From assembly GCF_003721565.1 (NCBI RefSeq), contig NZ_RJJE01000004.1, positions 1 to 64,000 on the forward strand: a stretch of DNA of 64,000 nt, written 5' to 3'. The notes under the pieces were generated by a model, which made no database searches, was not told the DNA's origin, and saw only the letters and a program-made list of their open reading frames with translations. The position numbers and the translations under genes were made by a program. Below are positions 1 through 7,630 of this stretch, one piece after another (position 1 is the stretch's first letter; each line of letters begins with the position of its first letter). The DNA is from Rufibacter immobilis (lineage in GTDB: Bacteria > Bacteroidota > Bacteroidia > Cytophagales > Hymenobacteraceae).

Positions 1-135
1 AGTTCCCTCTTTCAATAATTGACAATCGGGATTATAGTATTCCAAGCTATTTTCTATCACCATGCCTTTTAATCATTATTGCTTTCCAAGCAAGAAGAGA
101 TTATCCCTACTGATTACCTATAGTATTTATGGTAT

Positions 136-190
136 CTTGACTTTACGGAATAACATCATTAACTTTGCGTAAAGTATATATACTTTACGC
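136..190 (+). promoter_or_regulatory. Promoter/operator module 1 upstream of abiEi
   Basis: A Bacteroidota-type -7 box TAACTTTG (160-167) lies 20 bp after CTTG (136-139), a fair -33 box. It runs directly into a perfect 24-bp palindrome (167-190) with core AAAGTATATATACTTT flanked by GCGT/ACGC. The expected transcription start falls inside the palindrome, so a bound protein would block initiation. AbiEi antitoxins are known to repress their own promoter by binding inverted repeats; that this palindrome is the AbiEi site is inference. Confidence 0.6.
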
Positions 191-259
191 ATGTGAGTAT
201 ATATTGTTCCCTTTTTCCCCAACTGTCCATCCATTTTAGTTTATATCTCATATTTTTCA

Positions 260-320
260 CTTGCTTATATCAAATAAAACGTTTAACTTTGCGTATATAA
301 AGTATATATACTTTATATAC
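260..320 (+). promoter_or_regulatory. Promoter/operator module 2 upstream of abiEi
   Basis: The same arrangement as module 1: CTTG (260-263), 20 bp, TAACTTTG (284-291), then a perfect 28-bp palindrome (293-320) with the core AAAGTATATATACTTT shared with module 1 but different outer arms (GTATAT/ATATAC). The identical 20-bp spacing in each copy supports a functional promoter rather than chance AT-rich sequence. Confidence 0.58.
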
Positions 321-372
321 TCCGTGTCCTTATTGATTGCTTGTCCTTTCCTTCAACATTAGATGGGTACCT

Positions 373-427
373 ATTGCATGTATCCTTCTAAAGGATTAAC
401 TTTACGGAAAGTATATATACTTTCCGT
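373..427 (+). promoter_or_regulatory. Promoter/operator module 3, proximal to abiEi
   Basis: ATTG (373-376), 20 bp, TAACTTTA (397-404), then a perfect 24-bp palindrome (404-427) ACGG-AAAGTATATATACTTT-CCGT. It ends 21 bp before the abiEi ATG, so this is the promoter most likely to drive the gene. The -7 box ends in A rather than G, suggesting a weaker promoter than modules 1 and 2. Confidence 0.58.
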
Positions 428-448
428 CTGACAAACCTTAATCAAGCC

Positions 449-1315
449 ATGCCAAGTAAGTCCCGCTTTGTTATTGCTGAAAGTAGTATCAAGTCTTTCT
501 TCAAACAGAATCCACGCAAAGTCTTCTCCCGCGAGCAGCTCAGTGGAATCTTTGAGGAAAGGAAAGCGGCCTGGAACTTACCGGTGACCACCACTGACCT
601 CAGGTTTATTGAGCAACTGCAGAAGAGGGGAATCCTAACCAAGATTGAAATCCTGTTTGACGGATACCTTAACAAGAAGGAGCGGTATATCACTGAGGAT
701 GCCAATGAGCTGGAGATAGCGGCCTCTTTGATTAATAGGTCATATCTATCCCATTACACGGCGATGTTTCTTAATGGGTTGACCACTCAGGTGCCTAAAA
801 TCATCTATGTTACTTTCGAGCAAAGCAAGAAGCCTGAGGGCAACCGTCAGCTGAAGCAGGAAGCCATTGATGCGGCATTCTCCAAGCCGCAACGCAAAGC
901 GGTCACCGAAGCCGTGTACGGGGATTATTCTTTCCTCATTCTTAATGGCATGCACACCGGGAGAACCGGCATCCATACCGTAGGAAACGTACCAGTAACG
1001 AACTTAGAACGCACCCTGATTGACATCACCGTCCGTCCTGGCTACGCCGGAGGAGTTTATTCAGTACTCCAGGCCTACCAAAATGCCCTGTCCGAAATTT
1101 CCCTCAATAAGCTGGTTGCCACCTTAGATAACCTCGACTTTATTTATCCTTACCACCAAGCCGTTGGGTTTTACTTGGAACAGTCAGGTTATTCTGGGAA
1201 AAAGCTGGAGGAACTTCGTAGCCGGAAGAAAGAGTTCCGATTCTACCTTACCTACGAAATGGAGGAAAAGGATTTCTCGGAGGACTGGCAGCTGTATTAC
1301 CCTAAGGGAATGTAA
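449..1315 (+). CDS. abiEi: AbiEi-family antitoxin (type IV TA, transcriptional repressor)
   Basis: The 288-residue protein has the layout of AbiEi antitoxins: an N-terminal winged-helix region (about 1-80, including 'VFSREQLSGIF' and 'LQKRGILTKI') and a C-terminal domain with 'SHYTAMFLNGLTTQVP' (101-116) and 'VTNLERTLIDI' (183-193), the conserved VTxxERTLID segment of the family. AbiEi represses its own operon and neutralises the nucleotidyltransferase toxin AbiEii without direct binding. Three palindromic promoter modules precede it. The toxin gene is not downstream in the same direction but converges on it: the 3' ends overlap by 14 bp. Family assignment is confident; autoregulation is inferred from the palindromes. 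Confidence 0.85.
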   Translation: MPSKSRFVIAESSIKSFFKQNPRKVFSREQLSGIFEERKAAWNLPVTTTDLRFIEQLQKRGILTKIEILFDGYLNKKERYITEDANELEIAASLINRSYLSHYTAMFLNGLTTQVPKIIYVTFEQSKKPEGNRQLKQEAIDAAFSKPQRKAVTEAVYGDYSFLILNGMHTGRTGIHTVGNVPVTNLERTLIDITVRPGYAGGVYSVLQAYQNALSEISLNKLVATLDNLDFIYPYHQAVGFYLEQSGYSGKKLEELRSRKKEFRFYLTYEMEEKDFSEDWQLYYPKGM

Positions 1316-2183
1316 TCCCTTGGAACGTGTTGACTACGTAGTCAAAGTAGAAATCGAAGCTCTCCAACTCCTCCGAACGGGCCACCGTATCTTTTACGCT
1401 TTCCCAGTTATCTTTATGGATGGCTTTGTGATTGGCTATCTCCTGTATAAAAGACAGAGGTACACGCTTGGCCTCGAAAATATTCGCAATCAGTTCTTTG
1501 TTTTCCTCGGTGGTCGCATCAATTTCATGCGATTCCATAATCAGGTGAATATCATAAAAGTCGCGTGCCCTGGCGCGGGCGGTACGCGATTTGATAATCT
1601 CAGAGTACTGCGGTAATTGCTGGCAAATGGCCCGTAGTTTCTCAAAGACAATCATTTCCGGCGTGTAGACATAAATCGTATAACCGTCCACCTTCGCCTG
1701 GGCTTTCTTCGCGACATACTCAAACTTACTGAATTCAAGCTCAAAAGTAGTGGAACGCCCCGCGTTCAAAGGAACAGCGATTCGACGCTGGTGCTCCAAA
1801 TTGCCCTGGTGGGCGGCGTAGGTTTTCTGGTCCAGCACTTTAAAGGTAACCTGATAGCCTCCCCAGAAATCCGCTACTGCTTCCTTCACTACTTTAGGCC
1901 TGGGGAGAAAAGTATAGTCAAAGATGACCAATCCATTTTCTGCGAAGGTCTTCACCAGTGTCCTTTCTATCCGCCTGCTGATGGTTTCCTCCTCCTCTTC
2001 AAAATCACCGTGGTCAATGGAGAAGTCCAGGTCATAGGAAGTTCTGGAGATAGAACTGCTGTCATGATACACGATATCAATGGCATTACCGCCTTTTAGA
2101 ACAATGCTTTCTATTAATTCATCGTCTGAAGCCAAGGCTATGATAGCCAAACGTTTGATTCTGTTGATTAACTCAATATTCAT
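1302..2183 (-). CDS. abiEii: AbiEii/AbiGii-family nucleotidyltransferase toxin
   Basis: A 293-residue DNA polymerase beta-like nucleotidyltransferase. Visible motifs: 'VLKGGNAIDI' (28-37, the GG helix turn), 'TSYDLDFSI' (48-56, the DxD metal-binding pair D51/D53), 'PEMIVFEKLRAICQQ' (175-189) and 'RARARDFYDIHLI' (203-215), the E-K-L-R-A and RARDFYD blocks typical of AbiEii. Related toxins add nucleotides to tRNA or other acceptors and stop growth during phage infection. It is encoded opposite to the antitoxin, tail to tail, so the usual single-operon coupling is absent and antisense effects at the 14-bp overlap are possible. Its own promoter must lie in the short gap before the divergent gene starting at 2253. 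Confidence 0.85.
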   Translation of the reverse strand: MNIELINRIKRLAIIALASDDELIESIVLKGGNAIDIVYHDSSSISRTSYDLDFSIDHGDFEEEEETISRRIERTLVKTFAENGLVIFDYTFLPRPKVVKEAVADFWGGYQVTFKVLDQKTYAAHQGNLEHQRRIAVPLNAGRSTTFELEFSKFEYVAKKAQAKVDGYTIYVYTPEMIVFEKLRAICQQLPQYSEIIKSRTARARARDFYDIHLIMESHEIDATTEENKELIANIFEAKRVPLSFIQEIANHKAIHKDNWESVKDTVARSEELESFDFYFDYVVNTFQGITFP

Positions 2184-2252
2184 CAGCGAAATATATTTAT
2201 GCCTAAAGTACGATATAATTACAAACTTTCTTTTAAGCCGTATATTTACATT

Positions 2253-2561
2253 ATGAAATTCTCAGCAATCCTAATGACGATAATTGTTCTGCTGCTTACA
2301 GTTGCACCCTGCTGTATAGCTGACATTTTCGCTCAAAGGGAGACTGAAATCTTGTCAAGTAAAGACAAGGCTAAGGATATGGACAAAGAGATTTGTTCAC
2401 CCTTCTTCAAATGTGCGAATTGTACCGGGTTTAGCATTCCCTCCTTATTGTTCTCATTTAAAATCATCAACAATCAAGCCCCAGGTAAATGCCATATCAA
2501 AAATCTTGATTTCTTACCTGACTTTCCAAATGCTATTTGGCAGCCTCCTAAATTAACCTAA
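2253..2561 (+). CDS. Small secreted Cys-rich protein, DUF6660-like
   Basis: A 102-residue protein with an N-terminal hydrophobic signal segment (about 4-20), then a Cys cluster 'CSPFFKCANCTGF' and a C-terminal 'IWQPPKL' tail. The same architecture recurs in the protein at 12163-12477 (CSPLCICSCCAGF, then IWQPPKL), so the two are paralogues flanking the zinc/cadmium block. Similar small proteins accompany metal efflux genes in Bacteroidota; a periplasmic metal-binding role is inference. I chose the ATG at 2253 because the upstream in-frame ATG at 2199 adds 18 residues ahead of the signal peptide. Confidence 0.6.
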   Translation: MKFSAILMTIIVLLLTVAPCCIADIFAQRETEILSSKDKAKDMDKEICSPFFKCANCTGFSIPSLLFSFKIINNQAPGKCHIKNLDFLPDFPNAIWQPPKLT

Positions 2562-2645
2562 GATACATATCACGTAAATTTTTCTGTGGGCCATGGCTAT
2601 ATCCGCTGCCGTGGTCTATACTTTACATGTATTTCTTATAGTCTT

Positions 2646-3443
2646 ATGGTTAGAAAATCAGTATATCAAATAAAGAAAATGGACTGCCCCTCAGAGGAGC
2701 AAATGGTGCGCATGAAATTAGATGAGTTTGCTTCCATCCAACAATTGGATTTTGACCTCTCGAACCGGAAGTTAACCGTGTACCATACCGAAGAAACAAA
2801 CTCCATAACCCAAGCAATCAACCAATTAAATTTAGATTCCAGGGAAGTTGAGACAGAAGAACTAAAGGAATTTACTTCTGAACAAAACGCCTCCCATGAA
2901 ACTAAAATCCTATGGGCAGTACTGCTTATCAACCTTGTTCTTTTTGTAGTGGAAATGGTAACCGGCATCATTTCTAAATCAATGGGCCTAGTGGCGGATT
3001 CGCTTGATATGTTGGCTGATACCCTAGTATATGGTTTAAGTCTTTACGCTATCGGAAGGGCAGCCGCCAAGAAGAAAGCCGTTGCTAAGTTCAGTGGCTT
3101 TTTGCAATTGGGACTGGCTGTCTTAGGATTTATAGAGGTTATACGTCGGTTTATAGGAGGTGAAGCTTTGCCTGATTTTAAAATAATGATTGGAATCTCT
3201 TTGCTTGCTTTGCTAGGAAACACTGTATCCCTCTATCTATTAAACAAAACTAAAAGCCAAGAGGCACATATACAGGCAAGCTCCATTTTTACCTCCAATG
3301 ATATTATTATTAATATTGGAGTTATCGCTGCTGCCCTTCTGGTGTATTTTACTGAATCCAGTAAACCTGATTTGATAATAGGGGCAATAGTTTTTGTTAT
3401 TGTAACAAGGGGTGCTTTCCGAATATTAAAGCTCAGTAAGTAA
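2646..3443 (+). CDS. Cation diffusion facilitator with N-terminal HMA-like domain
   Basis: With the start at 2646 the protein has 265 residues. Residues 1-75 resemble a degenerate heavy-metal-associated fold carrying 'MDCPSEE' (12-18, one Cys only). Residues 88-260 hold about six membrane segments, with the CDF metal-site signature 'DSLDMLAD' (118-125, D118, D121, D125) in TM2 and 'TSNDIIINIG' (216-225) in TM5, the usual second half of the site. CDF proteins export Zn2+, Cd2+ or Co2+ from the cytoplasm by proton antiport. It follows the DUF6660-like gene after 84 bp and converges on the P-type ATPase gene across a shared hairpin. The in-frame ATG at 2586 would add 20 unlikely residues. Confidence 0.8.
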   Translation: MVRKSVYQIKKMDCPSEEQMVRMKLDEFASIQQLDFDLSNRKLTVYHTEETNSITQAINQLNLDSREVETEELKEFTSEQNASHETKILWAVLLINLVLFVVEMVTGIISKSMGLVADSLDMLADTLVYGLSLYAIGRAAAKKKAVAKFSGFLQLGLAVLGFIEVIRRFIGGEALPDFKIMIGISLLALLGNTVSLYLLNKTKSQEAHIQASSIFTSNDIIINIGVIAAALLVYFTESSKPDLIIGAIVFVIVTRGAFRILKLSK

Positions 3444-3465
3444 AAGATTAAGCCTTATCAATTAC

Positions 3466-3511
3466 ATTATACAACAGCCTGACTTCCAATTGGGTTAGGC
3501 TGCTGTATAAT
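3466..3511. terminator. Bidirectional terminator between CDF and ATPase genes
   Basis: Arms ATTATACAACAGCCT (3466-3480) and AGGCTGCTGTATAAT (3497-3511) pair over 15 bp with one mismatch around a 16-nt loop. The hairpin sits in the 72-bp gap between two convergent genes, as expected for a terminator serving both strands. Confidence 0.65.
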
Positions 3512-3515
3512 CGGC

Positions 3516-5531
3516 TTAGAATTTCATCCGCTGAATCCGGATAGCGTTCAATATAGCTAGAAACGCTACCCCAACATCGGCAAATACAGCCTCCCACATG
3601 GAAGCTACTCCAAAGGCCCCAAATGCCAACACCAAAGCTTTCACCCCGAAAGCCAGTCCGATGTTCTGCCAGACAACCCGGTTTGTGCTCTTCCCAATAT
3701 TAATAGCCGTAGCAATTTTAGAGGGTTGGTCGTTCTGAATTACTACATCTGCGGTTTCAATTGCTGCATCAGAACCAAGTCCCCCCATCGCCATACCCAC
3801 ATCGGCCAAAGCGATTACCGGCGCATCATTGATACCATCGCCCACGAAGGCTACATTTCTTCCTTCCTTCTTCAAGGACTCTACCTTGCTTACTTTATCT
3901 TCCGGTAACAGTCCCCCATAAGCCTGGTCAATGTTCAGGGCCAGGGCCACTTTCTGCACAATGGTATCCTTATCCCCGGAGAGCATCACTATGTTCCTGA
4001 TGCCCAGCCCGTGCAGCTGCTCAATGGCCGCCTTGGCATCCTCTTTTATTTTATCCGCAATGGTGATGTAACCAGCATATCGGTTGTTGATAGCCACCAG
4101 CACGATACTCTCCACAATAGCATCAACTTCAGCAGGGTACCTTACGTTGAATTTCTTCAGCAACTTACCGTTCCCGACTAAGAGGGCTTTGCCGTCAACT
4201 GTCCCTTTTAGGCCGTGGCCGGAAATCTCTTCCACATCCGCTATACTTTTCTGCCGATAGCTGTTCCCGGCATGAGCCACGACGGCTAAAGCAATGGGGT
4301 GGGTAGATTTGCTTTCCAAAGCTGCTGTAAGGTCTAGGAACTCAGTTTTGTCCCATTCATTTACCTGTACCTCCTGCACCTGGAATACGCCTTCGGTCAG
4401 GGTGCCGGTCTTGTCCATCACCACCGTATCCACCTTGGTCATTAAATCAAGGTAATTGGAGCCTTTAAACAGAATACCGTTCTTGGAAGCAGCTCCGATA
4501 CCTCCAAAATAACCCAGGGGAATAGAGATAACGAGCGCACATGGGCAGGAAATCACCAGAAAAATCAAAGCCCGGTAAAGCCAGTCATTGAACACGTAAT
4601 CCGCCACAAAAAAGTACGGGACTATAGTAAGAGCAACAGCCATGAAAACCACCACCGGCGTATAGACTTTGGCAAAGCGGGTAATGAATTGCTGGGTTTT
4701 GGCTTTGCGACTACTGGCCTGTTCCACCAATTGCAAAATCTTGGAAAGAGCACTATTCTCGAAGGTAGAAGTCACCTTTAATTGGACAACCTGGTCCAGG
4801 TTAATCATGCCGGCCAGCACTTTCTCCCCTTTAGATTTGGTATCCGGTTTGGATTCCCCGGTAAGCGCTGCCGTGTTGAAAGTAGAGCGCTCGGTGAGCA
4901 ATTCGCCATCCAAGGCTACTTTCTCGCCGGGTTTTATCTCTATGACATCACCGATTTTAACCTGCTGCGGATTAATGGGAGTAACCTGGCCCTGCTGCAC
5001 CAAGCCAACTATTTCCGGCCGGTTATCTATTAGAGCCTTGATGGATTTACGGGACCTGGCCACGGCTGCTTCCTGGAAATGCTCCCCGATGACATAGAAC
5101 AGCATCACCGCCACACCCTCGGCATATTCGCCGATATAAAACGCCCCCAGCGTAGCGATTCCCATCAGAAAGAACTCATTGAAAACTTCGCCTCTCCCGA
5201 TGTTTCTGGCAGCATGTACAAGAACTTTGCCCCCTACCAATAAATACGCGATGCCATAGACTCCTATCCGGATATATTCGGTAAACCAAGCTACTTTGAA
5301 ATAGTCCAAAGCTATTCCGGTTAAAAGCAGCACCAGACTGATAATGGTAGGGGCATAAGAAGCACCTTCGTGCTCTTCGTGCCCTCCCTGCTCACTGGCT
5401 TTGCCGGATGGTACCTCACAGCAGCCTTTCTCATCGGTTTTAGTAGGCCCCGGCTGTTCAGCGGTCCGGGGAGAGGTAATCTCCATTGGCTTTAATGGAG
5501 CGCTTAGGGTATTGTCTTCATTTTCTTCCAT
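3516..5531 (-). CDS. Heavy-metal P1B-type ATPase (Zn/Cd/Co exporter type)
   Basis: The 671-residue protein carries all P-type ATPase hallmarks: TGES actuator motif (224-227), the CPC transmembrane metal site 'SCPCALVI' (CPC 329-331), the phosphorylation site DKTGT (373-377), the 'STHPIALA' HP nucleotide-binding motif and the hinge 'GDGINDAPVIALAD'. It drives ATP-dependent export of soft or transition divalent cations. Instead of a CxxC HMA domain the N-terminus has a CC pair (37-38) and a His/Glu stretch 'GGHEEHEG', probably a substitute metal sensor. It is the last gene of the - strand operon, 10 bp after DUF3703. The ATG at 5531 gives a sensible N-terminus; an in-frame start 18 codons upstream overlaps the previous gene. 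Confidence 0.9.
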   Translation of the reverse strand: MEENEDNTLSAPLKPMEITSPRTAEQPGPTKTDEKGCCEVPSGKASEQGGHEEHEGASYAPTIISLVLLLTGIALDYFKVAWFTEYIRIGVYGIAYLLVGGKVLVHAARNIGRGEVFNEFFLMGIATLGAFYIGEYAEGVAVMLFYVIGEHFQEAAVARSRKSIKALIDNRPEIVGLVQQGQVTPINPQQVKIGDVIEIKPGEKVALDGELLTERSTFNTAALTGESKPDTKSKGEKVLAGMINLDQVVQLKVTSTFENSALSKILQLVEQASSRKAKTQQFITRFAKVYTPVVVFMAVALTIVPYFFVADYVFNDWLYRALIFLVISCPCALVISIPLGYFGGIGAASKNGILFKGSNYLDLMTKVDTVVMDKTGTLTEGVFQVQEVQVNEWDKTEFLDLTAALESKSTHPIALAVVAHAGNSYRQKSIADVEEISGHGLKGTVDGKALLVGNGKLLKKFNVRYPAEVDAIVESIVLVAINNRYAGYITIADKIKEDAKAAIEQLHGLGIRNIVMLSGDKDTIVQKVALALNIDQAYGGLLPEDKVSKVESLKKEGRNVAFVGDGINDAPVIALADVGMAMGGLGSDAAIETADVVIQNDQPSKIATAINIGKSTNRVVWQNIGLAFGVKALVLAFGAFGVASMWEAVFADVGVAFLAILNAIRIQRMKF

Positions 5532-5541
5532 ATCTCTGAGT

Positions 5542-5916
5542 TTAAAAGTTAGAGTTTGCCTGCCGTATGATAGCCTGCAAATCACTAGGCATGTGCATTG
5601 GTTTCAAGGCAGGCACATTAGCCCCTCCGGTGTTTCCGAGAGGCACTTTCCCAGTCCATGACTTTACGCCCCCAACCAGGAGCCGGGGAATCTGCCCTAT
5701 TATCTCCTTCACATTCCGCGTTTGCATCCCAAACTGGAGCATTTTAAAATGCACAGCAGTATGCTCAGCGGGATAGGGCTGCCCCAGAATATGGGCACGT
5801 TCCAAGTGAGACCAGGCTTTTTGGAAGTCCCCCTTTCGCAAGTACCCTTGGTAGGCGTTTAACTCTTGCCGGTAAAAAGGTCGTAGCTTATCCGGCATGT
5901 TCCAGTTGAATTTCAT
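5542..5916 (-). CDS. DUF3703-family protein
   Basis: A 124-residue soluble protein 'MKFNWNMPDKLRPFYRQELN...' with no membrane segment, matching the DUF3703 pattern (RPFYRQELxAYxxYLRKGDFQKAWSHLERAHILGQ). DUF3703 genes are regularly found in zinc/cadmium efflux operons of Bacteroidota; the biochemical role is unknown. The start is fixed by a full AGGAGGT Shine-Dalgarno sequence (5921-5927 on the - strand) 4 nt before the ATG at 5916. It lies between the Fur regulator (58 nt upstream) and the ATPase (10 nt downstream). Confidence 0.75.
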   Translation of the reverse strand: MKFNWNMPDKLRPFYRQELNAYQGYLRKGDFQKAWSHLERAHILGQPYPAEHTAVHFKMLQFGMQTRNVKEIIGQIPRLLVGGVKSWTGKVPLGNTGGANVPALKPMHMPSDLQAIIRQANSNF

Positions 5917-5920
5917 AGTA

Positions 5921-5927
5921 ACCTCCT
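5921..5927 (-). promoter_or_regulatory. Strong Shine-Dalgarno site of the DUF3703 gene
   Basis: The - strand reads AGGAGGT four bases before ATG 5916. Bacteroidota genes rarely carry such a complete anti-16S match, so it decides this start over the in-frame one 19 codons upstream and suggests raised translation of this operon-internal gene. Confidence 0.6.
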
Positions 5928-5974
5928 GATTTATAACAAAGGTAAAGCCGAATGCCCTGCAACTGCATTGCACT

Positions 5975-6391
5975 TTAGCCGCGGCATGTATTGCAGGTTC
6001 CTTTCATGACCAGGTTGACTTCCCCGGCGCTGAATCCTTCCGGCAATGCGATGTCAGGAATACGGGACTTCGGCAGGCAGAACGTCTCGCGGCAGCGGGT
6101 ACAGAAAAAATGTACGTGTAGGTCATGGTGTTCCTGCGGGGAGCAGCCGTCCGGGCAGAGGGCATACTTCACCGCTCCGCTGCCATCGTCTATGCTGTGC
6201 ACTAGACCTTTCTCCTCAAACGTTTTCAGGGAGCGGTAAAGGGTTATCCGGTCTGCCCGGTGAAAATAAGTTTCCAGGTCGCTCAGGCTGACCGCAGCCG
6301 ATTGTTTTAAAAGGTAGTCCAGCACCAGTAGCCGCATCGCGGTCGGGCGGATTCCCTTTTGATGCAAAGTTTTATCTAAGTCCTGTAGCAT
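5975..6391 (-). CDS. Fur-family metal-responsive repressor
   Basis: A 138-residue protein with the Fur fold: N-terminal winged helix (about 1-75, 'GIRPTAMRLLVLDYLL' and recognition segment 'DRITLYRSLKTFEEKGLV'), then the metal-binding half with 'HHDLHVHFFCTRC' (88-100) and structural Cys pairs C97/C100 and C133/C136. A position inside the efflux operon, between CzcB and DUF3703, suggests zinc- or peroxide-type control of this locus (Zur-like), but Fur, Zur and PerR cannot be told apart by eye. It would regulate its own operon by feedback. Confidence 0.85.
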   Translation of the reverse strand: MLQDLDKTLHQKGIRPTAMRLLVLDYLLKQSAAVSLSDLETYFHRADRITLYRSLKTFEEKGLVHSIDDGSGAVKYALCPDGCSPQEHHDLHVHFFCTRCRETFCLPKSRIPDIALPEGFSAGEVNLVMKGTCNTCRG

Positions 6392-6402
6392 TTATCAAGA
6401 GA

Positions 6403-7605
6403 TTAATGGCCTTCCTCTTCCTCGGAGTTCCGCATCTTGGCCAGCAGGGAATAGGCTCCTTTGGTCACAAAGTTTGCATTAGTGGTATCTATACCGGCAG
6501 GAAGTGCCACCTGCACGAAGTTCTCTGCCTCAGCGCCCTTTTCAACCGGAACCATGCGGAACTTCTTCATCACCGCTTCGCCTTCCTTCTCCTGACCGGT
6601 ATAAAGGAAAATGAAGTTCTGCCCGTTATCCTGCACCACGGCTTCGCCCGGAAGCGACAGCACCTTTTGCCCATCCAGCGCTAACTGGGCTTGCACGTAC
6701 ATTCCGGGTACCAGGTCTTTGTCCTCCTCGTCCATGTGGGCATGTACCCGGACTGTTCGCTCCGGGCTAATTTCCTTTCCAATCAGGTAGATGGTGGCCT
6801 CGTGTTGCGCTACCGTCTCATTGGGAAGGGAATAACGTACCTTCTGCCCTTTTTTAAGGGAGGCTACATTCTTTTCAAATACCGTCAATTCCACATGCAG
6901 ATGGTCGGTGTCCGCTATCCGAAACAGCACATCCGTAGGGTTCACGAACTGGCCTACATTGGCATTGATGTAGGTGACATACCCGTCTATGGGAGCATAA
7001 ATGGGGAGAATGCGCCTGATTTTACCCTCCCGCAGGGAAGACGGGGCAATGCCTATAATCCTGAGCCGCTCGCCCAACGCCTCCACCTGGGACCTGGCGG
7101 CTCTGTACTCAGCCGAGGCTTTTTGGTAGGCTTTGGCGGAGGTAACCTGCTCCTGGGACAGTTCCTTCTGCCTTTGGTAGTCCTGCTCCAAAAAGGTGAG
7201 GCTGCTCTTTGCCTCCAGGTATTCCTGCTGCAACGTCACGAACTCCGGGTTTTCGATACTGGCGATTTGCTGCCCTTTCCGGACACGCATCCCCTCCAAC
7301 AGCTCCGTGCTTTTCACATAACCGCCCAGAGGGGCACTCACGGAGGCCATGTTCTGCGGGGGCAGGTCAAGCTTTCCGGTTAAAGTCAGAATATTGCTCA
7401 GGTTGCGCATTTGGGGCTTTCCCAAGACGATACCCGCGACACGGTATTGTTCCTGGGTCAGCTCTGCTGCCTGCGGGTCCTCTCCGTGCTGTTCTTCGGC
7501 CTGTGCCTCCCCGGTTTTCTGTGCCGGTTCGGATTCGTTCCCGCAAGAGGAGAAAAGCAAAAGACCTAAGAGGGAAAGCAGGTATATACGGTTTATCCTT
7601 TTCAT
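6403..7605 (-). CDS. czcB: CzcB-type RND periplasmic adaptor lipoprotein
   Basis: A 400-residue membrane-fusion protein starting with a lipoprotein signal (MKRINRIYLLSLLGLLLFSSCGN, lipobox Cys at residue 21). It has the biotinyl-lipoyl halves (about 100-125 'GGYVKSTELLEGMRVRKGQQI' and about 205-225 'IYAPIDGYVTYINANVGQ'), a coiled hairpin between them, and beta-barrel and membrane-proximal domains behind. It links the inner-membrane pump to the outer-membrane channel. The gene lies 25 nt downstream of the CzcA-TolC fusion. I chose the ATG at 7605 because it yields the lipoprotein signal; the in-frame ATG at 7680 adds 25 residues overlapping the pump gene. Confidence 0.85.
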   Translation of the reverse strand: MKRINRIYLLSLLGLLLFSSCGNESEPAQKTGEAQAEEQHGEDPQAAELTQEQYRVAGIVLGKPQMRNLSNILTLTGKLDLPPQNMASVSAPLGGYVKSTELLEGMRVRKGQQIASIENPEFVTLQQEYLEAKSSLTFLEQDYQRQKELSQEQVTSAKAYQKASAEYRAARSQVEALGERLRIIGIAPSSLREGKIRRILPIYAPIDGYVTYINANVGQFVNPTDVLFRIADTDHLHVELTVFEKNVASLKKGQKVRYSLPNETVAQHEATIYLIGKEISPERTVRVHAHMDEEDKDLVPGMYVQAQLALDGQKVLSLPGEAVVQDNGQNFIFLYTGQEKEGEAVMKKFRMVPVEKGAEAENFVQVALPAGIDTTNANFVTKGAYSLLAKMRNSEEEEGH

Positions 7606-7630
7606 GGAATTTCGGTTAAGCCTAAAAAGG

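Noticed and set aside
167-427. Palindromes as insertion-sequence ends or terminators
   Set aside because: Each is fused to the same promoter elements at fixed spacing and no transposase lies near, so an operator role is more likely.
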